64,000 nucleotides of DNA from Nannocystis punicea (lineage in GTDB: Bacteria > Myxococcota_A > Polyangia > Nannocystales > Nannocystaceae): assembly GCF_026965555.1 (NCBI RefSeq), contig NZ_CP114040.1:11920001-11984000 (forward strand). Reading direction: 5' to 3'. The notes under the pieces were generated by a model. That model was not told the origin of the DNA, made no database searches, and saw only the letters and a list, made by a program, of their open reading frames with translations. Positions 37,814-45,860 of this stretch are shown here, piece after piece (positions within the stretch are counted from its first letter, which is position 1; every line of letters starts with the position of its first letter). Position numbers and translations under genes: made by a program.

Positions 37814-38476
37814 GTGACGACGACTGCGATCGACTGGCGCTGGGACGACCTCGCCGAGGCGCTGGCGGCGGGGCTGCGGGCCGCGGCGGCGGACGTCGAG
37901 CTCGAGCAGGCGGTCAGGGGCCTCGACGCGCGCAGCGAGCTCGAGCTGCACCCGGTGCTGCGGGACGGCCTGCTGAGGGCCGGCTACGGGGTCGCGGCCG
38001 AGGTCCGGTTCCCGCGCGACCGGGTGTTGCGGCGGCGTTCGGAAGGTGTCCGTTGCGACATGGTCGTCACGCCAGGTGGTCGGCCGCTGGCCGACTCTGC
38101 GGACCAGATCGGGCTGTTCGCGCCGGGGGACGCGGTCGCGCTGGGGGACGCCGCCTGGCTCGAGGTCAAGGTCGTGGCCCAGCACAACGAGCGCGGGCCC
38201 AACCGCGCCTACGCCAGCGCGCTGCAGCGACCTGTCTGGAGGGACATCGACAAGCTGGCCGCCGACCCGCACATCCTGCACGGCGCCGCGGTGCTGGTGC
38301 TGTTCACGGCGGGCGCCGAGGTGGCGGAGCACGACCTCGGCGTGTGGTCGTCGGCGGCCAGCGTGCGCGGGCTGCGGCTCATGCCCCGTGAACAGCGGTC
38401 CCTGGCGATCGGCGACCGTCTGGGCAACCGACTGTGTACGGTCGCCGTGTTCCCGCTGGAGCGCGGACCCGCGTGA
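37814..38476 (+). CDS. PD-(D/E)XK-like protein of unknown role
   Basis: 220 aa, GTG start at 37814. There is an N-terminal helical region (8-55), then RCDMVVTP with Asp82 and, on a following strand, AWLEVKVV with Glu117 and Lys119. D...ExK on successive strands is the core of the PD-(D/E)XK nuclease fold. Asp82 to Glu117 spacing (35) is wider than in some members but acceptable. The protein could be a nuclease or an inactive relative; no methylase or specificity gene is nearby, so a restriction role is not supported. No signal peptide. The gene carries two degenerate TGTCC/GGACA-like sites (38047, 38233). Confidence 0.7.
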   Translation: MTTTAIDWRWDDLAEALAAGLRAAAADVELEQAVRGLDARSELELHPVLRDGLLRAGYGVAAEVRFPRDRVLRRRSEGVRCDMVVTPGGRPLADSADQIGLFAPGDAVALGDAAWLEVKVVAQHNERGPNRAYASALQRPVWRDIDKLAADPHILHGAAVLVLFTAGAEVAEHDLGVWSSAASVRGLRLMPREQRSLAIGDRLGNRLCTVAVFPLERGPA

Positions 38477-38720
38477 CCGGCGTCGCCGGCGTGTGCGCAA
38501 GCGAACGCGGGCGGCGCAAACGCTCGTCGCAGGGGCGCGGGGGCCGTACCCGTGCGGACCGGCGCCGACGGCGGCGAGATGGGGGCGGCGCCGCGGCGGA
38601 TTTTGCCGTAAGCTGAACGGACCTGGCGAACCGTTCGCCGCCAACCTCCGAGACGCATTTGAACATTTATCGACCTTCGATCCGCCGCCACGCGTGCAAC
38701 CTTCACCGAGGAGACCAGAC
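38477..38720. other. Leader region of the RRM gene
   Basis: 244 bp. GC-rich first half with small GC hairpins (around GCGCCGACGGCGG), then an AT-richer stretch (GACGCATTTGAACATTTATC) about 60 bp before the RRM start, a plausible promoter or leader. No gene seen. Confidence 0.4.
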
Positions 38721-39185
38721 GTGAGCAACTACTACTCTTCCGGGAAGCGGTCCCGCGAGGCCAATCAAGCCAAGAAGAAGCAAGAGAAAGCCCAGGCCCG
38801 CGAGGCTCGCCGCGAGCGCGGGCCGCGAGAGATCCCCGTCGCCACCGCCGAGGACCTCACGGGCAACCTCCCCTCGATCGAGGACGCGATGCGGGCGATC
38901 GAGAACCCCGGCCAGGAACGCTCGGCGGCGACCATCCCCGTGCGCCTGTTCGTCGGCAGCCTGAGCAGCAGCACCACCGCCAGCGACCTCCGCAACGCCT
39001 TCAGCGCCTTCGGCCCGGTCGCCGACGCGGTCGTCATGACCGAGCGCGAGACCGGTGCCTCGCGCGGGTTCGGCTTCGTCACCATGGCCAATCGCAAGGA
39101 CGCCCCGCGGGTCATCGAGGGGCTCAACGGCGCCGACCTCAAGGGCTCGTCGATCGTCGTCAACGTCGCCACCGAGCGCCGTTGA
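38721..39185 (+). CDS. RNA-binding protein with one RRM
   Basis: 154 aa from GTG 38721, with GAGGAG upstream. A basic Lys/Arg/Gln tail (5-37) precedes a single RRM at about 74-154 with RNP2 LFVGSL (76-81) and RNP1 RGFGFVTM (115-122), both with the aromatic residues that stack on RNA bases. Bacterial one-RRM proteins of this type bind single-stranded RNA in the cytoplasm, and cold induction is known for some. Next to a DEAD-box helicase on the same strand, which fits joint action on structured RNA. The basic N-terminal extension is longer than in minimal bacterial RRM proteins. Confidence 0.93.
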   Translation: MSNYYSSGKRSREANQAKKKQEKAQAREARRERGPREIPVATAEDLTGNLPSIEDAMRAIENPGQERSAATIPVRLFVGSLSSSTTASDLRNAFSAFGPVADAVVMTERETGASRGFGFVTMANRKDAPRVIEGLNGADLKGSSIVVNVATERR

Positions 39186-39296
39186 GCCCGGCGCGGCCGT
39201 CCGCGCCGCGTCGTTGCTTCCGCCGCCGAGGCGTGGTACCCGTCCGCGCGTCCTTCGCCCCGCGGCGTGAGAACGCCTGCGGGCGGCTCGATCCGA

Positions 39297-39333
39297 CCTG
39301 CAGTTGGGGCCGCCTCCGGCCCCGAGCTGCAGG
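39297..39333 (+). promoter_or_regulatory. Stem-loop in helicase leader
   Basis: CCTGCAG/CTGCAGG and GGGGCCG/CGGCCCC arms pair (39297-39312 with 39317-39333, small internal mismatch, loop CCTC), 100 nt before the helicase start. It could end RRM transcripts or act as a structured leader controlling helicase expression. Confidence 0.5.
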
Positions 39334-39433
39334 CAAGCCGCCCCGCCGTCGGCCCGGCCCGCATTCGCGGCCGCGACCGGCTGCGCCGCGCAGGCGAAGA
39401 CATGGCCCTCGCGGGCCGCTCGAGAACTTTTCC

Positions 39434-40789
39434 GTGCAAGACAACCTTCCTGTCGTTTCTCCTGCCCAGGCGTCGGACTTCGCCGCGCTGGGCCTGTCCG
39501 AGACCCTGCTCCGCGCGCTGCGCCAGGAGGGTCACACCACGCCGACGCCGATCCAGGCGGCGGCCATCCCCCCTGCCCTCCTCGGCCGCGACCTGTTCGG
39601 CTGCGCCCAGACGGGCACCGGCAAGACGGCCGCGTTCGTGCTGCCGATCGTCCACCAGATGCTGCAGCGCCCGGCCGCGCGCGAGGCGGGGGTCCGCGCG
39701 CTGATCCTGACGCCGACGCGCGAGCTGGCGGCCCAGATCGGCGAGCGGATCGGCGTGTACGCGCGCTTCACCGGGCTGCGCCACGCGGTCATCTACGGCG
39801 GCGTCGGCATGCAGAACCAGGTCCAGGCGCTGCGCGCCGGCCTCGACCTGCTGGTCGCCACACCCGGTCGCCTGGTCGACCTCATGGCCCAGGGCCTGGT
39901 CCGCCTGCAGCGGGTCGAGTTCTTCGTCCTCGACGAGGCCGACCGCATGCTCGACGAGGGCTTCCTGCCGTCGATCCGCCGCGTCGTCGGCGTGCTGCCG
40001 AAGCAGCGCCAGACCCTGCTGTTCTCCGCGACCATGCCGCCGGAGATCGCCCCACTGGCCGCCCAGGTGCTGCGCGACCCGCTGCACATCGAGGCCACGC
40101 CGGTCGCGTCCGCGCCCGAGGCGATCGAGCAGTCGGTCTACTTCGTCGCCCAGGAGCACAAGCGCGACCTGCTGCGCCACGTCCTCGGCGACGGCGCCGT
40201 CACGCGGGCGATCGTCTTCACCCGCACCAAGCACGGCGCCGACCGGGTGGCTCGCCAGCTCGCGCAGGGCCAGATCCACGCCGAGGCGATCCACGGCGAC
40301 AAGGCCCAGAGCACCCGCCTGCGCGCCCTGTCCCGCTTCCGCGACGGCCAGGTCCGCGTCCTCGTCGCCACCGACCTCGCCGCCCGCGGCATCGACGTCA
40401 GCGGGATCTCCCACGTCATCAACTACGACCTGCCGATGGACCCCGAGGCCTACGTCCACCGGATCGGCCGCACCGCCCGCGCCGGCTCGCAGGGCGTCGC
40501 CCTGTCGTTCTGCAGCGGCGAGGAGCAGGTCCGCCTCAAGGGCATCGAGCGTCTGATCCGTCGCCGCGTCCCGATCGTGCACAACCACCCGTTCGCGGGC
40601 ACCGTCGACGACAGCCAGCCCGCCCGCGCCCAGCCGCAACAGGCGCGCCCGCAGCAGCCGCGCCAGCAACAGCAGCGCGCGCAGCAGCCCCGGCAGCAAC
40701 GGCCGCAGCAGCAGCCGCGCCAGCAGCAGCGCCCCGCCGGCGCCCCCGCCCGCGGGGCCCAGGGCAACCGGCGAGCGACGGTCCGCTAG
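39434..40789 (+). CDS. rhlE: DEAD-box ATP-dependent RNA helicase
   Basis: 451 aa from GTG 39434 (MQDNLPVVSP). All DEAD-box motifs are present in order: Q motif TPTPIQ, AQTGTGKT (58-65), PTRELA, GG, TPGR, DEAD (167-170), SAT in LLFSATMPP, then domain 2 with FTRTKHGAD, ATDLAARGIDV and HRIGRTAR. The C-terminus (about 395-451) is a Gln/Pro/Arg tail instead of a folded domain, as in RhlE-type helicases, and probably binds RNA. ATP-driven RNA unwinding in ribosome assembly or mRNA decay. The frame is open upstream to 39182, but that part is Arg/Pro-rich non-coding sequence. Confidence 0.95.
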   Translation: MQDNLPVVSPAQASDFAALGLSETLLRALRQEGHTTPTPIQAAAIPPALLGRDLFGCAQTGTGKTAAFVLPIVHQMLQRPAAREAGVRALILTPTRELAAQIGERIGVYARFTGLRHAVIYGGVGMQNQVQALRAGLDLLVATPGRLVDLMAQGLVRLQRVEFFVLDEADRMLDEGFLPSIRRVVGVLPKQRQTLLFSATMPPEIAPLAAQVLRDPLHIEATPVASAPEAIEQSVYFVAQEHKRDLLRHVLGDGAVTRAIVFTRTKHGADRVARQLAQGQIHAEAIHGDKAQSTRLRALSRFRDGQVRVLVATDLAARGIDVSGISHVINYDLPMDPEAYVHRIGRTARAGSQGVALSFCSGEEQVRLKGIERLIRRRVPIVHNHPFAGTVDDSQPARAQPQQARPQQPRQQQQRAQQPRQQRPQQQPRQQQRPAGAPARGAQGNRRATVR

Positions 40790-40799
40790 CGCCGGAGTG

Positions 40800-40829
40800 A
40801 TGTCCTCGAGAGCATGCCCTCGAGGACAT
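40800..40829. terminator. Palindromic hairpin downstream of rhlE
   Basis: 11-bp perfect arms 40800-40810 and 40819-40829 with an 8-nt loop, 10 nt after the stop. A one-mismatch copy of the palindrome family (TGCCC-TCGA-GGACA, 40815-40828) lies inside. Confidence 0.7.
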
Positions 40830-40840
40830 TGCTCATGAGG

Positions 40841-40873
40841 CATGCTCGAAAGAGCATGTCCACAAGGACATGC
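40841..40873. terminator. Alternative hairpins with exact palindrome
   Basis: CATGCTC/GAGCATG (40841-40858, loop GAAA) overlaps GCATGTCC-ACAA-GGACATGC (40854-40873). The two stems share bases and are mutually exclusive. The second contains an exact TGTCC-N4-GGACA (40857-40870). Confidence 0.75.
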
Positions 40874-40943
40874 AAAGGATCGACCCTCGTCCCGGGAGCC
40901 GCGGCTCGCCTGCGCAGGGCCAGACCCGCTCTTTCAAAGAACC

Positions 40944-40971
40944 TGTCGTTCTGGACATGGCCAGAACGACA
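40944..40971. terminator. Hairpin between convergent genes
   Basis: 11-bp perfect arms 40944-40954 and 40961-40971 around ACATGG. Includes TGTCG-TTCT-GGACA, one mismatch from the palindrome family. 74 nt beyond the stop of the minus-strand DUF3037 gene. Confidence 0.7.
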
Positions 40972-41044
40972 TACACATCCACGATGCGGCGCCGCCTCCA
41001 GCACGCCGAGTCGGATCCTCGACCGACCGCCGCGGCCTCGCGTC

Positions 41045-41422
41045 TCAAGCCACGCGCTTCTTGAACAGATCGCGCAGGGCGAAGGTCGGGTCGCTGCACA
41101 CGCCGCCGTGCACCGGCGACGTCTGGATGATCGTGCTGCGCGGCGCGACCAGCCAGTGGAAGCGCTCGGAGATCGGCAGCGCGGCGATCGAGCCCGCGCC
41201 CGCGTCGCCGTAGCAGACCGCGCGGAAGGCGTCGAGGTGGCGCGTCAGCGCCTCGAGGTCGACGTCGTCCGCCAGCGCCGTCACCCGGCTGCGGTCGAGG
41301 GCCAGCGCGCAGCCGAGGAAGCCGCGGGTCGGCGAGTGCACGATCACCCCGGCGTTGACGAACTCCTCCCGCTCCACTCTCGGGACCACTCGGACGATCG
41401 CGTAATCAAACGGCGCGCGCAC
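41045..41422 (-). CDS. DUF3037 protein
   Basis: 125 aa. Begins FDYAIVRVVPRVEREEFVNAGVIVHSP and ends with LFKKRV, matching the DUF3037 family; function unknown. Its start overlaps the end of the HipA-like kinase gene by 17 bp, implying translational coupling. Genes of these two families are, as I recall, frequent neighbours, so they probably work together. Cytoplasmic, no signal. Confidence 0.88.
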   Translation of the reverse strand: MRAPFDYAIVRVVPRVEREEFVNAGVIVHSPTRGFLGCALALDRSRVTALADDVDLEALTRHLDAFRAVCYGDAGAGSIAALPISERFHWLVAPRSTIIQTSPVHGGVCSDPTFALRDLFKKRVA

Positions 41423-42179
41423 GGTCGGCCTCCTCGAGGTAAGCGGACGCCGCGTCGCGACGGGCCCGCAGGCGAGCCGCGAAGGCGGCCCGGTATTCGT
41501 CCGGCGGCAGCGCGGGCGGGGCGGTCCACCACGCGTCCGGGACCGCGGCGATCGCCGCTTCGATCGCCCCGTCGGACAGGCCCGACCGCAGCCAGTCCGC
41601 CTCGGCCGCGATCGGGCCGGACCACGGCAGGAGCACGTGGCGGGCGATCATCGGGAACTTCGAGTCCACGCCGTCGAGGCCGCCGTCCCAGTCGTGCTGC
41701 CAGTAGAGCGCCGCGCCGTGGTCGATGAGCCAGAGCTGCCCGGTGCACCACAGCAGGTTGGTGTTCTTGGCCGTGCGGTCGACGTTCTGCGCGAACGCGT
41801 CGAAGGCGACGATCCGGGCCGCGAGCGACGGGTCGAGCTTCGGCCTGGCCGCGGGGTCGAAGCCGATCGCGCTGGCGAGGAACGTCATGCCGACGTTGTC
41901 GCCGGCGCTGGCGACCACGAGGTCGCGGATCTCCGGGTCGCCCTCGTTGCGGCCGACGGCCTCGTCGAGCTCGACGATCACCAGCTCCGGCACCGGCAGG
42001 CCGAGCGAGCGGGCCAGCTCGCCGACCACGATCTCGGCGACCAGGGCGCGCGCGCCTTGACCGGCGGCGCGGAACTTCACGACGTAGGTGCGGCCGTCCT
42101 CGGCCTCGACGACCGCGGGCAACGAGCCGCCCTCGCGCAGCGGAACGACATAACGAGCGGCGACGACGCGGCGGAGCAC
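41406..42179 (-). CDS. HipA-like kinase family protein
   Basis: 257 aa. Kinase-like features: YVVKF with Lys35, a helix with AEIVVGELARSLGLPVPE, catalytic-loop-like FDAFAQNVDRTAKNTNLL (Asp and Asn) and metal-binding LIDHGAALYW (Asp). This layout belongs to the small HipA-like family (HipA_2 type), shorter than E. coli HipA (about 440 aa) and lacking its N-terminal part. HipA itself phosphorylates a tRNA synthetase; the target of this family is not known. No HipB-type DNA-binding partner is adjacent; instead DUF3037 overlaps its 3' end by 17 bp. Confidence 0.86.
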   Translation of the reverse strand: MLRRVVAARYVVPLREGGSLPAVVEAEDGRTYVVKFRAAGQGARALVAEIVVGELARSLGLPVPELVIVELDEAVGRNEGDPEIRDLVVASAGDNVGMTFLASAIGFDPAARPKLDPSLAARIVAFDAFAQNVDRTAKNTNLLWCTGQLWLIDHGAALYWQHDWDGGLDGVDSKFPMIARHVLLPWSGPIAAEADWLRSGLSDGAIEAAIAAVPDAWWTAPPALPPDEYRAAFAARLRARRDAASAYLEEADRARAV

Positions 42180-42254
42180 GCCGAGAGTGTAGGGGCCCCG
42201 TGCGGCGCCGTCACCCGCCGATCTCTCGGTCCGCGGCCGCGGCGACGGCGCGGG

Positions 42255-42557
42255 TCATCGCACGCGGCGGCCGAAGAAGCGCGCGTTGGCCTCGATGTCG
42301 GCCCTCAGCTCGAGCGGCACGTCGCAGTCCATGTGGATCGCCGACGCCGGGCATACATCCACGCAGCAGCCGCAGTCGATGCATTCGTCCGGATCGATGT
42401 AGAGCTGAACCCCGGGGAACCGCACGCCGCGTTCGGCCGCGGGGACCGAGCGCAGGGTGGCGTGGGCGATCGGCCCGTGGATGCACTCGATCGGGCAGAC
42501 CTGGGCGCAGACCGTGTCGCAGGTGCCGGCGCAGTGACGGGTGATGACATGTGGCAT
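42255..42557 (-). CDS. Ferredoxin with two iron-sulfur motifs
   Basis: 100 aa. Two Cys clusters: C-x3-C-x3-C-x3-C in HCAGTCDTVCAQVCP and a canonical CxxCxxCxxxCP in ECIDCGCCVDVCP, plus a further Cys near DCDVP. This fits a 7Fe or 8Fe dicluster ferredoxin of about the usual size, a cytoplasmic electron carrier. AGGAGG lies about 13 nt before ATG 42557. It is divergent from a sigma54 activator; the shared 180-bp region carries a double operator. Confidence 0.92.
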   Translation of the reverse strand: MPHVITRHCAGTCDTVCAQVCPIECIHGPIAHATLRSVPAAERGVRFPGVQLYIDPDECIDCGCCVDVCPASAIHMDCDVPLELRADIEANARFFGRRVR

Positions 42558-42674
42558 CTTTTAAAATGGGCCTCCTGAGGTCGCCCTCAGCACGCGGCGG
42601 GCCGCCGTGGGGCGAGGAAAAATGCCTGGTGAGACGGGCACTTGGGGCCGTGCGCCGGCTCATCGACGGCGCTA

Positions 42675-42717
42675 CACTGAAATCCCAGTGACGATGCACT
42701 GATATTTCAGTGCATCG
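42675..42717. promoter_or_regulatory. Double operator CACTG-N6-CAGTG
   Basis: Two inverted repeats with identical half-sites and spacing: CACTG-AAATCC-CAGTG (42675-42690) and CACTG-ATATTT-CAGTG (42697-42712). Their centres are 22 bp apart, two DNA turns, on the same face. The second extends to perfect 11-bp arms (42692-42702/42707-42717). They lie 26-63 bp upstream of the sigma54-activator start and 118-155 bp from the ferredoxin start, so they could control either or both genes. Confidence 0.8.
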
Positions 42718-42737
42718 CGCTATGCTCGGTTCGGCGA

Positions 42738-44216
<1,479 letters not shown>

Positions 44217-44517
44217 AGGCCGCGAAGATCGACCGCATGTCCTCGAGGACATGCGGTGATCGAACGGTAGCGACGAGACACCAGCACTTCCGACGCCCGC
44301 ACATGCCCCGCCGGACACGTCGATCTCGCGACGAGAGTGCGCACACCAGCGAGCCCGACGCTCCGCGCCGCTCGCACGACCTGTCCCAACACTCACGTGA
44401 CTCTCGACGAGACCGATCGGTCGGGCGACCTTCGGGCACGTTCATCCGTGCTCGTACCGACGTCCGCGCCGGGCATCCTGTCAGATGTTTTTAAGAGACA
44501 TGTGATTCGGGCCGTGC
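44217..44517. other. Convergent intergenic region with perfect palindrome
   Basis: 301 bp. A 24-nt perfect palindrome (44233-44256) contains exact TGTCC-TCGA-GGACA. A weaker TGTTT...AGACATG repeat with a T-run lies near 44485-44503, close to the minus-strand gene end. No gene. Confidence 0.65.
44233..44256. terminator. Perfect palindrome after sigma54-activator gene
   Basis: 12 bases each side of the axis match fully; contains exact TGTCC-TCGA-GGACA (44238-44251), 16 nt after the stop. As RNA it forms a 10-bp stem with a UCGA loop. Confidence 0.8.
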
Positions 44518-44910
44518 TCACCAGTGTTTGCAGCGCGGCACCGCCAGGCGGGCCGCGGTCGTCGCGGCGGCGCAGGCGTCGGCGAGGCCGGCGGCCAGCT
44601 TCTCGTCGGCGCGGGCGCGCGACCAGGCCAGGCGCTGGCCGTCGAGGACTTCGCCGTGGATCGCTCGCTCCTCGGCGGGCACGACCTCGGCGATGCAGCG
44701 GCGGTAGCTGTCGACGTAGCGGTCGCAGGCGTCGACGCCGATCGGTCCGTCGTCCGCTGCCACGGCCGGGGTCGCCGCGGGCGTGGGGGCGCCGGAGGCC
44801 ACCTCTGCGGGGGCTGCCGGCGACTCGCTCACCGGGTCGGGAACAGGGGTCGCCGCCCGCTCGCAGGCGAGGAGGGCGGCGAAGACGAAGATCGGACTGA
44901 CGCGCACCAT
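44518..44910 (-). CDS. Small lipoprotein of unknown function
   Basis: 130 aa from ATG 44910, with AGAGGAGA just upstream. Lipobox LLAC (Cys16), a Pro/Ala/Val linker (17-55), then a small helical domain with three Cys (DACDRYVDSYRRCIAEVVP ... ADACAAATTAARLAVPRCKHW), as in short Cys-paired helical hairpins found in other myxobacterial lipoproteins. Divergent from the next gene by 133 bp. Function unknown. Confidence 0.8.
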   Translation of the reverse strand: MVRVSPIFVFAALLACERAATPVPDPVSESPAAPAEVASGAPTPAATPAVAADDGPIGVDACDRYVDSYRRCIAEVVPAEERAIHGEVLDGQRLAWSRARADEKLAAGLADACAAATTAARLAVPRCKHW

Positions 44911-45043
44911 TGGGTCTCCTCTCGCTGCCGCCGGACGCACGAGGCGGCGGCGAATGTTCCTGTCGCTCTCGGCTCGCGCGCCGCTCGCTGACGGAACAAG
45001 CGGGCCCGGGTCGCGCGTCGTGTGGCGACGGAGGTCCTTCGTC

Positions 45044-45673
45044 GTGCGCAATTTCCTCGTCCTCGCCGCGTTCGCGGCCGTCGTCGTGCCGGCCGCGCCC
45101 GCCGACGCTTGCCACAACAGCGTCGAGCGGGTCGTCGACGTCACCAATCGGAGCGTCCGTCGGGCCGAGCAATTGCTGGCCGACGGGGCCCACGCCGCGG
45201 CGGTCAAGGAGGTCCTCGCGACCTTCCCCGAGGCCGTGCAGCTGACTCACCGCGCGCGCCGGCCCGGGCTGTTCGCCCGCGCGCAGCGGGTCCTCGCCCT
45301 CGCGGCGGTGCGCAGCGGCGGCGGCGTGCGGCTGGCGAGTCACATGTCCGGAAAGACAGCTTCACACCGGACCGCGGCCCTGGCGTGGTCGGCGATGCTG
45401 CTGCGCCTGCACCACGCGCGCAGCGACGACGTGGTGGTCCGGGCCGAGCTGGCCGAGGCGCTGGCGGCCCTGCCGGCCGAGCGGGCCGGGGCGTACGCGC
45501 TGCTCAAAGAGCTCGGGGACGGCGACGTCCTGCCGACCGCGCGCGCGTGGGCGCTGCTCGCCGAGCTCGAGCGCGACCGCGGCGACGCCACTGCGGCGGA
45601 GCGGGCCGGCAGGCGCTGCCGGGAGATCGCGCCCGACGACCCGGTGTGCGCGCCCGAACCACCGACGAGCTGA
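45044..45673 (+). CDS. Exported TPR-like protein
   Basis: 209 aa from GTG 45044 with GGAGG about 11 nt upstream. The frame opens at 44783, but the part before 45044 overlaps the divergent gene and is not coding. Signal peptide (VLAAFAAVVVPAAPADA) followed by Cys-His, then helix pairs of TPR character (AEQLLADGAHAAAVKEVL, ALLAELERDRGDATAAERAGR) and a C-terminal Asp/Pro/Cys end. Probably periplasmic; a protein-interaction role is inferred from the fold only. Contains a one-mismatch TGTCC-GGAA-AGACA site (45345-45358) within its codons. Confidence 0.8.
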   Translation: MRNFLVLAAFAAVVVPAAPADACHNSVERVVDVTNRSVRRAEQLLADGAHAAAVKEVLATFPEAVQLTHRARRPGLFARAQRVLALAAVRSGGGVRLASHMSGKTASHRTAALAWSAMLLRLHHARSDDVVVRAELAEALAALPAERAGAYALLKELGDGDVLPTARAWALLAELERDRGDATAAERAGRRCREIAPDDPVCAPEPPTS

Positions 45674-45860
45674 GCGGTGCGGTCGCGCTCGCGCCCTCGC
45701 AGTCCTCGCGCGCGAGACCGCGGCCGACGAAATGGGCGCTGCCGGGCCCGCGCGCGAGACTTTCGGGTCTTCGGGACAGGTGCTCGTCCGAACGACCCTG
45801 TCGATCGGGCCGACGCCGCAGCGCGGCGATTCGGGTATCGTCGGCCCCGGAGGTCGAGCG

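Noticed and set aside
37814..38476. Restriction-modification system
   Set aside because: Only a nuclease-like fold is seen; no methyltransferase or specificity gene lies in the window nearby.
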